A stretch of 64,000 bases of DNA from Pseudomonas sp. BSw22131 (GCF_026810445.1 NZ_CP113949.1:4154001-4218000); one strand, 5' to 3'; positions 26,520 to 35,354 are shown, numbered from the stretch's first letter. A program made the numbers and translations. The notes: generated from the sequence alone by a model not told the origin.

Positions 26520-26606
26520 GATAGTCGCCTCGGCGTCAGTCGAATTGACAGGCTCGATCATGGCGCAGGGCGCGCGGTGTTGCCAGCGGGGATTGGAGGG
26601 CGTTGC

Positions 26607-26690
26607 GGGAGCAGCCACTCGTTGGCGAGCGTTTGCGGTTTTTCAGTCCATCAGACTAGAACCGCTTCGCCAACAAGCTGGCTGCTACAG
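26607..26690. repeat. REP doublet (REPIN-like)
   Basis: Two inverted copies of a Pseudomonas REP: left arm 26607-26640 (core GAGCAGCCACTCGTTGGCGA) and right arm 26660-26690 (core AACCGCTTCGCCAACAAGCT, ending GCTGCTACAG). They lie between the GNAT and substrate-binding protein genes. This is the first REP seen reading from the left of the window. Confidence 0.8.
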
Positions 26691-26699
26691 GTCGGTGAG

Positions 26700-27713
26700 T
26701 TACAGGCCTGCCGTCACCTTTTTGGCCACATCGGCCGGCACCCACGCGCTCCAGATTTCCGGATGGTCCTTCAGGAAGCTTTTGGCGACTGCGGCTGGCT
26801 CCTGACGCTTCTCGCTCATCTCACCCAAGGTTTTGTTCAACTGATCGATGGGCAGATCGACCTTTTCGAAAAACGCCACCAGCTCGGGGTACTGCTTATG
26901 AAACGGCTCGGACACACCAATCGCCAGATGAGCTGCCAGTGACGCGCTGCCGATGGGATTCGGATTGCTCGCGTCGGACAGGCTTTTCCAGGCGGCCTCG
27001 TTGAACGGCGGCTCCTGCAATTTGATCAGCTTGAAACGCCCCAGCAGCGGGGTTGGCGACCAGTAATAGAACAACACCGGCTGACCGCGACGAATCGACG
27101 AGCTGACTTCTGCGTCCAGCGCCGCGCCGGAACCGGTCCGGAAGTTGACGTAGCTGTCGGTCAGTTTGTAAGCCTTGAGCTTCTGCGTGTTGACGATTTC
27201 CGAGGTCCAGCCGGACGGGCTGTTCAGGAAGCGCCCTTGGTTGGGCGACTCCGGATCTTTGAAAACGTCTTTATATTTGGGCAGATCCGCGACCGATTTG
27301 AGGTCTGGTGCCAGCGGCTTGATCCCGCGGGCGGCGTCGCCCTTGATCACGAACTCAGGGACGTACCAGCCTTCTGTCGCGCCTTTTACGATGTTACCGA
27401 GCCCGTAGACCTTGCCCTCCGATTCTGCCTTGACCCATGCCGGACTGCGCCCTGCCCATTCTTCACCGATCACCTGAATGTCGTTTTTGGCCAGCGCCGC
27501 TTCCAGGCTGACGGTGCTGCCGGGCAATTTGTCGGTCGGGTAGCCGTAGCCCTTCTCGACGATGGTGCGCAGAATTTCAGTGATCAGGCTGCCACTTTCC
27601 CACGTGATGTCGCCAAACAGGATTGGCGCCGTTTTATCAGCCGCATGCGCCGACTGAGTCAGCACAGCCAATGCCAGCAGCGAGCCGCCCAGCAATTTTT
27701 TGATTGAAGTCAT
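26700..27713 (-). CDS. Glycine betaine/choline-type ABC transporter substrate-binding protein
   Basis: About 337 residues from the ATG at 27713. The signal peptide is clear (SIKKLLGGSLLALAVLTQSAHA-A). The mature protein is an OpuAC/ProX-type solute-binding protein (PF04069): APILFGDITWESGSLITEIL, then KNDIQVIGEEWAGRSPAW and repeated aromatic segments that cage a quaternary amine. A lone binding protein without permease or ATPase genes next to it is common in pseudomonads, where it serves a transporter coded elsewhere. The likely ligand is a betaine, choline or carnitine. The divergent TTG/ATG upstream options lack ribosome sites. Confidence 0.9.
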   Translation of the reverse strand: MTSIKKLLGGSLLALAVLTQSAHAADKTAPILFGDITWESGSLITEILRTIVEKGYGYPTDKLPGSTVSLEAALAKNDIQVIGEEWAGRSPAWVKAESEGKVYGLGNIVKGATEGWYVPEFVIKGDAARGIKPLAPDLKSVADLPKYKDVFKDPESPNQGRFLNSPSGWTSEIVNTQKLKAYKLTDSYVNFRTGSGAALDAEVSSSIRRGQPVLFYYWSPTPLLGRFKLIKLQEPPFNEAAWKSLSDASNPNPIGSASLAAHLAIGVSEPFHKQYPELVAFFEKVDLPIDQLNKTLGEMSEKRQEPAAVAKSFLKDHPEIWSAWVPADVAKKVTAGL

Positions 27714-27790
27714 GGTCGTTTCTCGTGGCTCAGAGCGTAAAGGGCTCAATGGGTTTAGCACAGCATCCCGGTCATTACAGCGCAGCGCAG

Positions 27791-28106
27791 TCATTCCAGA
27801 CAAGCGCGTTTGCAGCAGGTTTCAGCCTGATCCATATAAACACTGACCGAACGCTGGGAGATGCCAAGTTGCGCAACGATTTGCGGATAGGTCAGGCCAT
27901 TGCGACGCGATAGCAGGAACGTCGCTTTGACCTTGGCCGGCAAGCAGTCAAGGCGCCGGTCGATCCGGCTCAGGGTTTCAATGGTCTGGGCCAATCGCTC
28001 GGGTGACCGATTCTGACTGTCGTCGATGACGCTCGGTTCATTGAAATGACTGCGTTCCAGATCGCGCCGCCGCCAGCGCTGGTAAATCAAGCGCTGGGCG
28101 ATGGTC
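27791..28106 (-). pseudogene. Truncated FecI-type ECF sigma factor
   Basis: About 105 C-terminal residues of an iron-starvation ECF sigma factor: LTTIAQRLIYQRWRRRDLER (end of region 2), then region 4 with LDCLPAKVKATFLLSRRNGL and YPQIVAQLGISQRSVSVYMD. An intact FecI-type factor has about 60 more residues upstream, including the core-binding region 2.1-2.2. These are missing: the frame runs into a REP doublet right at LLTT, so insertion or recombination at the REP removed the 5' part. An ATG at 28141 lies inside the REP and cannot restore region 2. No FecR or TonB-receptor gene is next to it. Probably non-functional. Confidence 0.7.
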
Positions 28107-28194
28107 GTGAGCAAGCTCCCTCCCACGCTGATCTGCCACAACCCGACATCACGCCAGATGCAAATCCTGTGTGAGGGAGCTTGCTCGCGATGGC
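28102..28194. repeat. REP doublet at the broken end of the sigma remnant
   Basis: Inverted REP copies: 28102-28126 (core GAGCAAGCTCCCTCCCAC) and 28169-28194 (core TGTGAGGGAGCTTGCTCGCG). The left copy overlaps the point where homology to the ECF sigma factor stops. Confidence 0.85.
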
Positions 28195-28220
28195 AGTGTC
28201 AGGCAGCGCTCCCGATCCGC

Positions 28221-29000
28221 CTACAGCAGCATGGGCAATCCGAAATCCTTGGCGTGCTGCTCGTAATCCAGCAGCACGCGGTAATCGTCTTCACGGGCCG
28301 CGACCACTTCGGAAATCGCCAGCACGCGGGCGACCTCGGGCATTTCACGAAGCGTTTCATTCATGGCCCCACGAAGGCTTTCGACATCCACTCCAGGCCT
28401 TGTGATGTAGGGTAAACAAGGGCTGAGCGCGGTCTGAGTGATGATCTTCAGACCTGCGATCTCCTCGCTGTCATCTCGCGCCAGGTAATCGAACGTCACG
28501 CTGTCGACGGCGGCCAGATCACCCCGGCCCTCCTTCAACCAGCGCAGGCTGTCACGGTGTCCACCGGTGATCGACACGCGCCCGAAAAATCGCCCGTCGC
28601 GCTGCAACGGCGCCAGCGTGTGGCGAAACAGATTCATTCCCGAGTTCGAATCCTCGTTGTTGATCAAGCCGTGACTGCCCCGAAAATCGATCAGCTCGCG
28701 ACGAGGGTCGTCAGCACGCGCCAGAATCAGGCTGCAATGCGAGCCATCGCCACTGTGTGGCAACTGGTAAACAGGCCGCCCAACCACTTGCACGCGCCCG
28801 CGCAAGCGGGTCATCAGCGGATAACCGCAGGTTTGCGCCAGCAGCAAATCGTCGGAGAGCCACAGCATTTCAAGATCCAAAGAGGCCTGCAAACGTGTGA
28901 CCGACAGACGTTCAAGGATGCTCGCCAGCCAGCGTTGTTGCGCGTCGCTCACCCGACGCGGCGCGACGTACATCTGGAGTTCTGCAAGACCTTGGTGCAT
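28221..29000 (-). CDS. PhnD-type phosphate/phosphonate-binding family protein, no signal peptide
   Basis: A 259-residue protein of the PhnD/SsuA/transferrin-like periplasmic binding fold. Supporting segments are HSGDGSHCSLILARADDPRR, DFRGSHGLINNEDSNSGMN (the anion-binding stretch) and SLRWLKEGRGDLAAVDSVTF. Typical transport members carry a signal peptide. This one starts MHQGLAELQMYVAPRRVSDA with none, so it may be a cytoplasmic sensor-like relative, or the true start may be elsewhere. No permease or ATPase genes are adjacent. It is upstream of the REP-truncated sigma remnant on the same strand. The ligand is unknown. Confidence 0.82.
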   Translation of the reverse strand: MHQGLAELQMYVAPRRVSDAQQRWLASILERLSVTRLQASLDLEMLWLSDDLLLAQTCGYPLMTRLRGRVQVVGRPVYQLPHSGDGSHCSLILARADDPRRELIDFRGSHGLINNEDSNSGMNLFRHTLAPLQRDGRFFGRVSITGGHRDSLRWLKEGRGDLAAVDSVTFDYLARDDSEEIAGLKIITQTALSPCLPYITRPGVDVESLRGAMNETLREMPEVARVLAISEVVAAREDDYRVLLDYEQHAKDFGLPMLL

Positions 29001-29078
29001 GTAGGCGTTTTCCGGATCAGACGAAGGGATGTTGTGGGCTGTCGATAGGATTGAGGCTGTGCAGACGAAACAGTTCCC

Positions 29079-29957
29079 CTACCCCTGCACCAGAAAACCG
29101 CCGCTGCGCGCCAGCCATTGCTCTCGGCGAGCGCGATAGACCGTTGGCATGTGGTACCAAGAAAGCCCCGGCAGATCATGATGCACCAGGTGCAGATTGA
29201 GGTGCAGGAACAGCCAGCTCCAGGGCCACGAAGCTTCATTGATCACCGTGCGCTGCTCCGGTAACTCGCTCGGTCGATGCTCGTAATAAGAGCGGACCAT
29301 CGACACAGCCAGCGCAGGCAGCGCTATCAACAGCAGGTAATGCAGCGTCGACAGCGCGCTGTAATGCTCGATGAACCCGAACATCAACGCCGCAATCGCG
29401 CCATGCGTCACCCACATCGACCAAGCCTGGCGTTCCCCGCGCAGCAGCCGTTTCGACTCGCCCGCCAGCAGACTGGCCAGCGCCAGCGGCGCACCGAACA
29501 GCACCCGACCGGGTAGGGTTTTGTCGAGCCAGCGCAGCAGTCGGGTCAAGCCGTGGCTGCCCAGCCAATGCGACTGGCTCGGATAACGGCTCTCTGGATC
29601 GCGGCCCGGGACAGTCAAGTCCTCGTCGCGGTGATGCTCAAGATGAGTGTCGCGATACAGCGTGTAGGGATACCAGACGGCGAACGGCGCGTAGCCCAGC
29701 GCCTTGTTCAACCACAGATGACGAGTCGGATGACCGTGGAGCAATTCGTGCTGCAACGACATCCACAGCACCAGTAACGGAACCATCAGCACCGTGGTTG
29801 GCCATACACCGATGCCGGGGCTCAACAGCAACAGCCCGAACCAGCCGCCATAAACGCCGGCCAGCAGCAACCACGTTGGCCACTCGGTGCGTCCGGTGAA
29901 ACTGGCGCGCAGGCGCACAATGTCCTGCCGCTGGAGGTCGTCGAGGTAGTTGGGCAT
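29079..29957 (-). CDS. Membrane fatty acid desaturase family protein
   Basis: A 292-residue di-iron desaturase or hydroxylase of the membrane-bound family. Three histidine boxes are visible: HELLHGH (about residue 70), HLEHHRDE (about 105) and the late NLHLVHHDLP (about 258). Hydrophobic helices lie at about 28-65 and near 175-215. It would introduce a double bond into, or hydroxylate, an acyl chain or related lipid at the inner membrane. It lies 79 bp upstream of the PhnD-like gene on the same strand. The substrate class cannot be told; beta-carotene hydroxylase relatives share the boxes. Confidence 0.9.
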   Translation of the reverse strand: MPNYLDDLQRQDIVRLRASFTGRTEWPTWLLLAGVYGGWFGLLLLSPGIGVWPTTVLMVPLLVLWMSLQHELLHGHPTRHLWLNKALGYAPFAVWYPYTLYRDTHLEHHRDEDLTVPGRDPESRYPSQSHWLGSHGLTRLLRWLDKTLPGRVLFGAPLALASLLAGESKRLLRGERQAWSMWVTHGAIAALMFGFIEHYSALSTLHYLLLIALPALAVSMVRSYYEHRPSELPEQRTVINEASWPWSWLFLHLNLHLVHHDLPGLSWYHMPTVYRARREQWLARSGGFLVQG

Positions 29958-30075
29958 TGCGCGTTCCTGCGTCAGGGCCGATACCGGCTTGTGACCTGAT
30001 GCAGGAAAATCTTGTGGACCGATTGGTTATGGCGGTAGAACGAAATCCCAAAATACCAGGCGCACCGGTCTCCCC

Positions 30076-30477
30076 ATGCAAATGTGTGTATTGCCCGATA
30101 TCTCCCGGCCGCTGCTGGACAAGTTCTACCGCGCTCATCAATCGCCCATGCGTGCCAAAGGCGAGGCGAAGGCGTGGGTGGCTAGAGATGTCGACATCAT
30201 TGCGGCGCTGTGCCTGACGCCCGTTGCGCAAGGGCATTGGCTTACGGGGCTCTTCGTTGCGCCGGATCGACGTGGACAGGGGATCGCCAAGGGCTTGGTG
30301 GAGGCAGCCGTGGCTAAGGCGAGTGGAAGCGTCTGGCTCTTCTGCGATCCGCAGTTGACTGACTTTTATGCAGGCCTGAGGTTTGAATCCGTATCGGATT
30401 TACCGCAGGCGCTGGCAGGACGGCTCGCGCGTTACACCAGAACCAAGTCACTGGTCGCGCTACGCCGTCAGCTTTGA
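30076..30477 (+). CDS. GNAT family acetyltransferase
   Basis: A 133-residue compact GNAT domain. The acetyl-CoA pyrophosphate loop is in LFVAPDRRGQGIAKGLVEAA (residues about 78-97), with the strand WLTGLFV before it and the late YAGLRFE segment. The N-terminal part is short, which suggests a single-domain acetyltransferase acting on a small amine or a peptide N-terminus. It is divergent from the desaturase (118 bp) and convergent with def. The start at 30076 gives the normal fold length; no strong ribosome site is seen. Confidence 0.85.
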   Translation: MQMCVLPDISRPLLDKFYRAHQSPMRAKGEAKAWVARDVDIIAALCLTPVAQGHWLTGLFVAPDRRGQGIAKGLVEAAVAKASGSVWLFCDPQLTDFYAGLRFESVSDLPQALAGRLARYTRTKSLVALRRQL

Positions 30478-30504
30478 GGTCGCTCAGAATGATGGAACCC
30501 GAGA

Positions 30505-31044
30505 CTATTCGTCTGAGTTTGGGTCCATGCCCGGGAACAGGACGTCGATGTAACCGAACCGGCTGAAATCGGTCACGCGCGAGGGGTACAGACGGCCGAT
30601 CAAATGATCGCATTCGTGCTGGACCACCCGCGCATGAAAGCCCCGAGCGATTCGCTGAATGCGCTGGCCATCAGGGTCAAAACCTTCGTAACGGATGTGT
30701 TCGTAGCGATCCACCACACCGCGCAAACCCGGGACGGAAAGGCAGCCTTCCCAACCCTCTTCAACGGTTTGTTCCAGCGGCGTGATCAATGGATTGAGCA
30801 GAATGGTCTGAGGGACGGCTTCGGCATCGGGGTAGCGTTCGCTGCGCTCGAAGCCAAAGATGACCAGTTGCAGATCGACGCCGATCTGCGGAGCAGCGAG
30901 GCCAACCCCGCCAACGCTCTCCATGGTTTCGAACATGTCGGCGATCAGCGTTTTCAGCTCGGGCGAGCCGAACATCGACTCGGGCACCGGCGGCGCGATG
31001 CGCAGCAAACGCTCATCGCCCATCTTCAGAATTTCATGAATCAT
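30505..31044 (-). CDS. def: Peptide deformylase
   Basis: A 179-residue deformylase that removes the formyl group from new N-terminal methionines. Motif 1 is [11 protein letters not shown] near residue 43, motif 2 EGCLSVPG (the metal-ligand Cys) near 100 and motif 3 QHECDHLIG (two His ligands and the catalytic Glu) near 142. Pseudomonads usually have a second, main def beside fmt. This stand-alone copy is probably the accessory one. An upstream TAAGGG supports the ATG at 31044. Confidence 0.95.
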   Translation of the reverse strand: MIHEILKMGDERLLRIAPPVPESMFGSPELKTLIADMFETMESVGGVGLAAPQIGVDLQLVIFGFERSERYPDAEAVPQTILLNPLITPLEQTVEEGWEGCLSVPGLRGVVDRYEHIRYEGFDPDGQRIQRIARGFHARVVQHECDHLIGRLYPSRVTDFSRFGYIDVLFPGMDPNSDE

Positions 31045-31122
31045 AGTGGCCCTTACCAGTGGTCAAGATGCGCTTCGCGGCCTGGCGGCTGCGGTTGAGC
31101 GCCCATCCTGCCACAAGAGTTG

Positions 31123-32109
31123 TCAGGTTTTTTCGACCTTGAGTGCTGGATGCAGTTCGGCGTCGTGGTCCTGGTCGTGGCTGTGATCGCGGCCAAGGCC
31201 GGATACGTTTTTGTTGATCGAAGAATCGACGCCACCGTCACCTTCGACCTTCTCGCCTTTGTCCTTGCCTTCGTTGGACATGTGCTCGATCACGGCATTC
31301 ATCTCAGCGCCCAGCAACAACACCGCCGCTGAAATGTAGAAGTACAGCAACAGCACGATGATCGCGCCAATGCTGCCGTACATGGCGTTGTAATCGGCGA
31401 ACGTCTTCACATAGTAGGCAAACCCCAGCGAGGCGATGATCCACACCACGACCGCAAGCACCGAGCCGGCGGTAATGAAGCGGAACTCCTGCTGCACGTC
31501 GGGCATGACGTAATACATCAATGCCACCGAAACCATGAGCAGCAGAATGATCAGCGGCCACCGCAGGATCGTCCAGAGCGTGACAATGAAATCTTCCATG
31601 CCGATCTGCGCGGCCAGCCAGCTCATGACTTGCGGCCCGGTGACCATTAACGCAGCGGCGGCGAGCAACATGCCGGCGATGCCGACGGTGTAAAGCACAG
31701 AAAGGGGAATGCGTTTCCAGACCGGACGAGCTTCGACCACGTCGTAGGCCGCGTTCATTGCGCTCATCATCAAGCGTACGCCAGCCGAAGCGGTCCACAG
31801 CGCGATGAAGATACCGATCGACAGCAGTCCGCCCTTGGATTGCTGGAGCTGATCGATAACCGGATTGACCTGCTCCAGCGCTTGCGGCGGCAGGACGAGT
31901 TCAGACTGCAGGCGCAACCAGGAGAAAAAATCCGGCAGGTGCAGGAAGCCGATCAGCGCGATGAGGAACAACAGAAACGGGAACAGTGAAAACAGCATTT
32001 GATAAGCGAGGGCAGACGCATAGGTCGACATCTCGTCATCAATGAATTCCTTGACCGTTCTGACCATTACCTTGGTGAACGGTAACTGGCGCAAATCCGG
32101 GAAAATCAT
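31123..32109 (-). CDS. YihY/BrkB-family membrane protein
   Basis: About 328 residues from the ATG at 32109, with AAGGAG 6 nt upstream. It is a YihY/UPF0761 protein: MSTYASALAYQMLFSLFPFL opens the domain, and about six helices follow (for example PFLLFLIALIGFL, VLYTVGIAGMLLAAAALMV and the last near IIVLLLYFYISAAVLLLGAE). The family was once annotated as RNase BN, which is wrong; it may be a lipid or small-molecule transporter. The C-terminus is a charged cytoplasmic tail with His and Asp. No operon partner is visible. Confidence 0.92.
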   Translation of the reverse strand: MIFPDLRQLPFTKVMVRTVKEFIDDEMSTYASALAYQMLFSLFPFLLFLIALIGFLHLPDFFSWLRLQSELVLPPQALEQVNPVIDQLQQSKGGLLSIGIFIALWTASAGVRLMMSAMNAAYDVVEARPVWKRIPLSVLYTVGIAGMLLAAAALMVTGPQVMSWLAAQIGMEDFIVTLWTILRWPLIILLLMVSVALMYYVMPDVQQEFRFITAGSVLAVVVWIIASLGFAYYVKTFADYNAMYGSIGAIIVLLLYFYISAAVLLLGAEMNAVIEHMSNEGKDKGEKVEGDGGVDSSINKNVSGLGRDHSHDQDHDAELHPALKVEKT

Positions 32110-32264
32110 GGCGTCTCCTTTCGCAACGTCGCTAAGCACATTTACCTATACGAGCGGGCAAACGCTGTGAAATTCCTTTGCCAGCCGCAGTGGGCTCGCT
32201 TTTTACCCTAAGCGGGGCATCGATGCGACCTTTCAAGTGCTTCAGCGCTGAAGGGCCAAACAGC

Positions 32265-32292
32265 ATAACGGCCATCCGAGGACAGCCGTTAT
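32265..32292 (-). terminator. Terminator downstream of the CsbD gene
   Basis: ATAACGGC (32265-32272) pairs with GCCGTTAT (32285-32292), and inner G-T and C-G pairs extend the stem to about 13 bp. It lies about 50 bp after the csbD-like stop on the minus strand. No long U tract follows. Confidence 0.5.
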
Positions 32293-32343
32293 CGTGTTTA
32301 CAGGTTTGTCGCACGATAATTTTTAAACCGTGCGCGCAGGCCG

Positions 32344-32535
32344 TCAGACCTTGTCGACGCCTTTTTTCACGGCATCTTTGGTTTTGCCGAGAGCTTGCTG
32401 CGCTTCGCCTTTGAGTTCCTGGCCTTTGCCTTCAGCACGCAATTTGTCGTTATCAGTCGCTTTACCGACGGTTTGTTTGACGTTGCCGACTGCTTCGTTA
32501 GCCATGCCTTTTACTTTATCGCCAGTGCTGCTCAT
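32344..32535 (-). CDS. CsbD-family stress protein
   Basis: A 63-residue hydrophilic CsbD-like protein (MSSTGDKVKGMANEAVGNVK, later AEGKGQELKGEAQQALGKTK). Such small, disordered Gly/Lys/Ala-rich proteins are made under general stress and desiccation; their biochemical role is not known. The repeat-like KGxAxxAxGxxK pattern is the family hallmark. In pseudomonads they are often controlled by stress sigma factors; no promoter is recognised here. It lies 235 bp upstream of the YihY start on the same strand. Confidence 0.9.
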   Translation of the reverse strand: MSSTGDKVKGMANEAVGNVKQTVGKATDNDKLRAEGKGQELKGEAQQALGKTKDAVKKGVDKV

Positions 32536-32747
32536 GAGATGCCTCCTGGGTAAGAATCAGGTGTCATAACCTCGACATTAGGATTGACTCACCGGCGCCG
32601 AGGAAGGTTTCAAATATTTTTTGAACGGCTTATGCCCAGGTTTTGCGAGGGAACGGACGGTTTTCGATGTCTGCGCCAATTTCGACTTTATGTTTCTCTG
32701 GCAACCCCCGAGAATGCGCGACTGAAAGGCATATCCACAGGAACATC

Positions 32748-33128
32748 ATGAAACTCGACAAGACCCAGGCCATCGCCCGCAGGAACAAAGAGTTGGGCGG
32801 GGCCGTGCTCGGCACTAACAACACTCACTTTGCGGTGCTGAACACCAACAGGAACATCTGGTGGTTCGACCTGCCGGTAACACGCCTGCAAGTGGGTCAA
32901 TATGAATGGCTGCATCTGCTGATGCACACCCCCGCCACCGACGAACTGCTGCACCTGAAAGTGACCACTGCCTTCATGCGCGAGCACATTGAAGGGCTGG
33001 TGGTGCGCAACGAAGGCAAACGCAAATCCACTGTCAGCCTGGAACTGAGCGCCGACAAGGATGCGTACCTGCGCGATGCCCGGCCAAATGGCGCCAACGT
33101 GAGTTTTGCGGGCTTTTTGCAGAAGTAA
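32748..33128 (+). CDS. Hypothetical protein
   Basis: A 126-residue protein from the ATG at 32748, with AGGA 5 nt upstream; a longer frame from 32643 has no site. It begins MKLDKTQAIARRNKELGGAV. The middle reads NRNIWWFDLPVTRLQVGQYE and the end SVSLELSADKDAYLRDARPN. There is no signal peptide and no membrane segment, so it is a soluble alpha/beta protein of unknown function. Its composition is normal for the genome. I do not recognise a family. Confidence 0.75.
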   Translation: MKLDKTQAIARRNKELGGAVLGTNNTHFAVLNTNRNIWWFDLPVTRLQVGQYEWLHLLMHTPATDELLHLKVTTAFMREHIEGLVVRNEGKRKSTVSLELSADKDAYLRDARPNGANVSFAGFLQK

Positions 33129-33187
33129 CGAAGTAGAGGCCGCGGGACATTCAACGCGGTGGCAGTTGGCGCTGCTCTGACGCCCCA

Positions 33188-33267
33188 CTGTAGGAGCGAA
33201 TTTATTCGCGAGACGTCAGAACGGGGTCAACTCTGAGGCCGGCTCGCCAACAAGTTGACTCCTACAG
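33188..33267. repeat. REP doublet
   Basis: The arms are 33188-33214 (CTGTAGGAGCGAATTTATTC) and 33238-33267 (GCTCGCCAACAAGTTGACTC then CTACAG), inverted, in the gap between two convergent genes. Confidence 0.85.
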
Positions 33268-33286
33268 TGATCGTGGGCAACAGGCA

Positions 33287-33688
33287 TTAGCCAAAGCGGC
33301 GCGCAGCCAGGTAACCGACGGCGCCGGCCACTCCTGAGGCAAACGTGCCCCATGCCCAGTCCACCAGAGACAACTGCGACGGCCATCCCTGCAATGTCGC
33401 CCAGTTCGTCAGATCGTACGTGCCGTAGGCCATCAAACCAAGCAGCCCGCTGCACAGTGCCGCGCGCCCAACGCTGGCGCTTCGCAAACCCGGCAAGACT
33501 CCGAAAAACACAATCCCCGCGCCATACAGCAGATAAAACAGCACGGCGGGGGCAACGACCGGCGTCGCCAGCATCAAACCACCCAACCAGGCGCGGTAAG
33601 TCGGCCCCATCAAGACACCTAGCCAAAGGCCGTCCAGCACTAGAAAAGCCAGCAGCGTCGCGATGTAAGCCGTAAGTTTGGTCTTCAT
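33287..33688 (-). CDS. DUF2177-family membrane protein
   Basis: A 133-residue protein with four predicted helices: near residues 5-25 (YIATLLAFLVLDGLWLGVLM), 38-62, 75-92 and 105-125. The family signature WLGVLMGPTYRAWLG and the later GTYDLTNWATLQGWPSQLSL are typical of DUF2177. The function is unknown. It is an inner-membrane protein of a single-domain family and stands alone. It is preceded by a hairpin that probably ends the cvfB transcript. Confidence 0.88.
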   Translation of the reverse strand: MKTKLTAYIATLLAFLVLDGLWLGVLMGPTYRAWLGGLMLATPVVAPAVLFYLLYGAGIVFFGVLPGLRSASVGRAALCSGLLGLMAYGTYDLTNWATLQGWPSQLSLVDWAWGTFASGVAGAVGYLAARRFG

Positions 33689-33711
33689 GAGGCGTCCCTG
33701 AAAAGCAATGG

Positions 33712-33733
33712 CCGGTCGGGCATGACCGGCTTC
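33712..33733 (-). terminator. Hairpin downstream of the CvfB gene
   Basis: GCCGGTC and GACCGGC form a perfect 7-bp stem with a 6-nt loop in the gap between the cvfB stop (33767) and the DUF2177 start (33688). It is oriented to end the cvfB transcript; the U tract is poor. Confidence 0.5.
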
Positions 33734-33766
33734 TCTAAATATAGAGCCCTTTCAGGAACGGATAAT

Positions 33767-34603
33767 TCAAACCAGCTCGATGCGGTCGGCATGAATCACA
33801 ATCAAACCCTGCTTGTACAACGCACCAATGGCCTTCTTGAAGTTACCTTTGCTGACGCCAAACAGGTTGCTGATCACTTGCGGGTCACTCTTGTCGCTGA
33901 CGGGCAGTGACCCGTTGTTGTCACGCAGTTTTCCGAGAATCTTGGTATTGAGGCTGCTCGCGGCCTGTTCGCCCACCGGCTGCAAACTGAGGCTGATATT
34001 GCCGTCAGCGCGAATGTCCTTGATGTAGCCCTTTTCTTCTTTGCCGGGACGCAAGAACTTGAACACTTCGTTCTTGTGAATCAGGCCCCAGTGCTTGTTG
34101 TTGATGATCGCCTTGAAGCCCATGTCGGTCGCTTCGGCCACCAACAGATCAACCTCCTGACCGATTTTGTAGCTGGCAGGCACCTTGTCCAGATAACGGT
34201 CGAGGCGACTGGTTGCGGTGATGCGGCGTGTGTGCTTATCGAGATAAACATGCACCACGCAGTAATCGCCCGCCGTGAGGGGCTGTCGCTCTTCGGAATA
34301 CGGCAGCAGCAAATCTTTCGGCAAACCCCAATCGAGGAAAATACCGATGCTGTTCACTTCAACGACTTTGAGACTGGCGAACTCACCGACCTGAACTTTC
34401 GGCTTTTCGGTCGTCGCGATCAATTTGTCATCGCTGTCCAGATAAATAAATACGTTGAGCCAGTCTTCATCTTCACTTGGAATGTCTTTGGGAATATAGC
34501 GATTGGGCAGCAGTATTTCGCCGTCCTGCGCGCCATCCAGATAAAGACCAAAGTTAGTGTGTTTAACCACTTGCAAACTGTTGTAGCGCCCGACTAGAGC
34601 CAT
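33767..34603 (-). CDS. cvfB: CvfB/YitL-family S1-like RNA-binding protein
   Basis: A 278-residue protein of the conserved virulence factor B family. It has successive S1-like beta-barrels (ALVGRYNSLQVVKHTNFGLYL; VGEFASLKVVEVNSIGIFLD; IGQEVDLLVAEATDMGFKAI). A C-terminal winged helix follows (SDPQVISNLFGVSKGNFKKA). It binds RNA and, in other bacteria, influences virulence and stress gene expression. No operon partner is close. The ATG at 34603 has GAGGGT upstream. Confidence 0.92.
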   Translation of the reverse strand: MALVGRYNSLQVVKHTNFGLYLDGAQDGEILLPNRYIPKDIPSEDEDWLNVFIYLDSDDKLIATTEKPKVQVGEFASLKVVEVNSIGIFLDWGLPKDLLLPYSEERQPLTAGDYCVVHVYLDKHTRRITATSRLDRYLDKVPASYKIGQEVDLLVAEATDMGFKAIINNKHWGLIHKNEVFKFLRPGKEEKGYIKDIRADGNISLSLQPVGEQAASSLNTKILGKLRDNNGSLPVSDKSDPQVISNLFGVSKGNFKKAIGALYKQGLIVIHADRIELV

Positions 34604-34985
34604 GTTCGATTACCCTCGTTACGTGGGCGGCATTCTACCCGAGTTTTGCCAAGGGGTTGCTGGCCGTCAGCGGACTGTGAAGCGCGTGGCGTGAGCGCCA
34701 GTGAAATCAACAGGTTGCTGATGACGACAAGCGCGGGGCATGACCGACCTTGGGCCATTCGTCTGATGAGAAAGGCTATTTCGCGCAACCATCAGGAAAT
34801 AATCGAGCGTCGACCCTTTTGAAACTTGGCAATTAAAACAGTGATTTAGCGCGCGGACCGGCGTAAAAGTTGCGATATTGGGGTTTAATCCGCTGCCCGC
34901 GCGCCTTCGACATTCGCCAAGCAATTACCGGGCGATTCAGATAGAATGGCCGGCCGTATTAATTTTATATAGGTTAATAGCAGCC
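34604..34985. other. Intergenic region, no gene seen
   Basis: This 382-bp region lies between divergent cvfB and a small basic-protein gene. It is moderately GC-rich near cvfB and AT-rich near 34800-34985, where promoters for the small gene probably lie (for example TAGAAT near 34951 as a possible -10). No sRNA or riboswitch is recognised. Confidence 0.4.
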
Positions 34986-35165
34986 ATGCGTGTAAAAGCA
35001 TCCAACTCGAAAGCAAAGCCAGCTCCAGCCGTTGAGACGAGCGATTCGATCAACGCACAAATCGCGGCTTTCCTCAAGTCCGGCGGCGAGATCCAGCAAA
35101 TCGCCAAGGGCGTCAGCGGCCAGACCTTCGGCCCGTCCAAGCAAATTTCTCTCGGCAAGAAGTAA
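34986..35165 (+). CDS. Small conserved-looking basic protein
   Basis: A 59-residue protein from the ATG at 34986; the longer frame from 34878 spans the promoter-like region and is rejected. It begins MRVKASNSKAKPAPAVETSD, a short disordered, Lys-rich leader. Then comes an amphipathic segment (NAQIAAFLKSGGEIQQIAKG) and a basic tail (FGPSKQISLGKK). From general acquaintance such small proteins are common in pseudomonads and poorly described. It lies upstream of a lipoprotein gene in the same direction (190 bp). No function is assigned. Confidence 0.65.
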   Translation: MRVKASNSKAKPAPAVETSDSINAQIAAFLKSGGEIQQIAKGVSGQTFGPSKQISLGKK

Positions 35166-35354
35166 TTTTCCCCCGCTTCAGCTGTCGATCTCTAGGCGCT
35201 TTGATCACAAGGCGCCAGGGCAATTGACCTCCTTGTAAAAAAAGCTCTGCTTTACTGTCTTGTTACACGTCATCGCTTGACGGTATCGAAGGCGATTCAG
35301 TGTAAGCGTGCACAGCGACACCCTGAAACCAGCTTTTCCCCTGCGGAATCCGAC

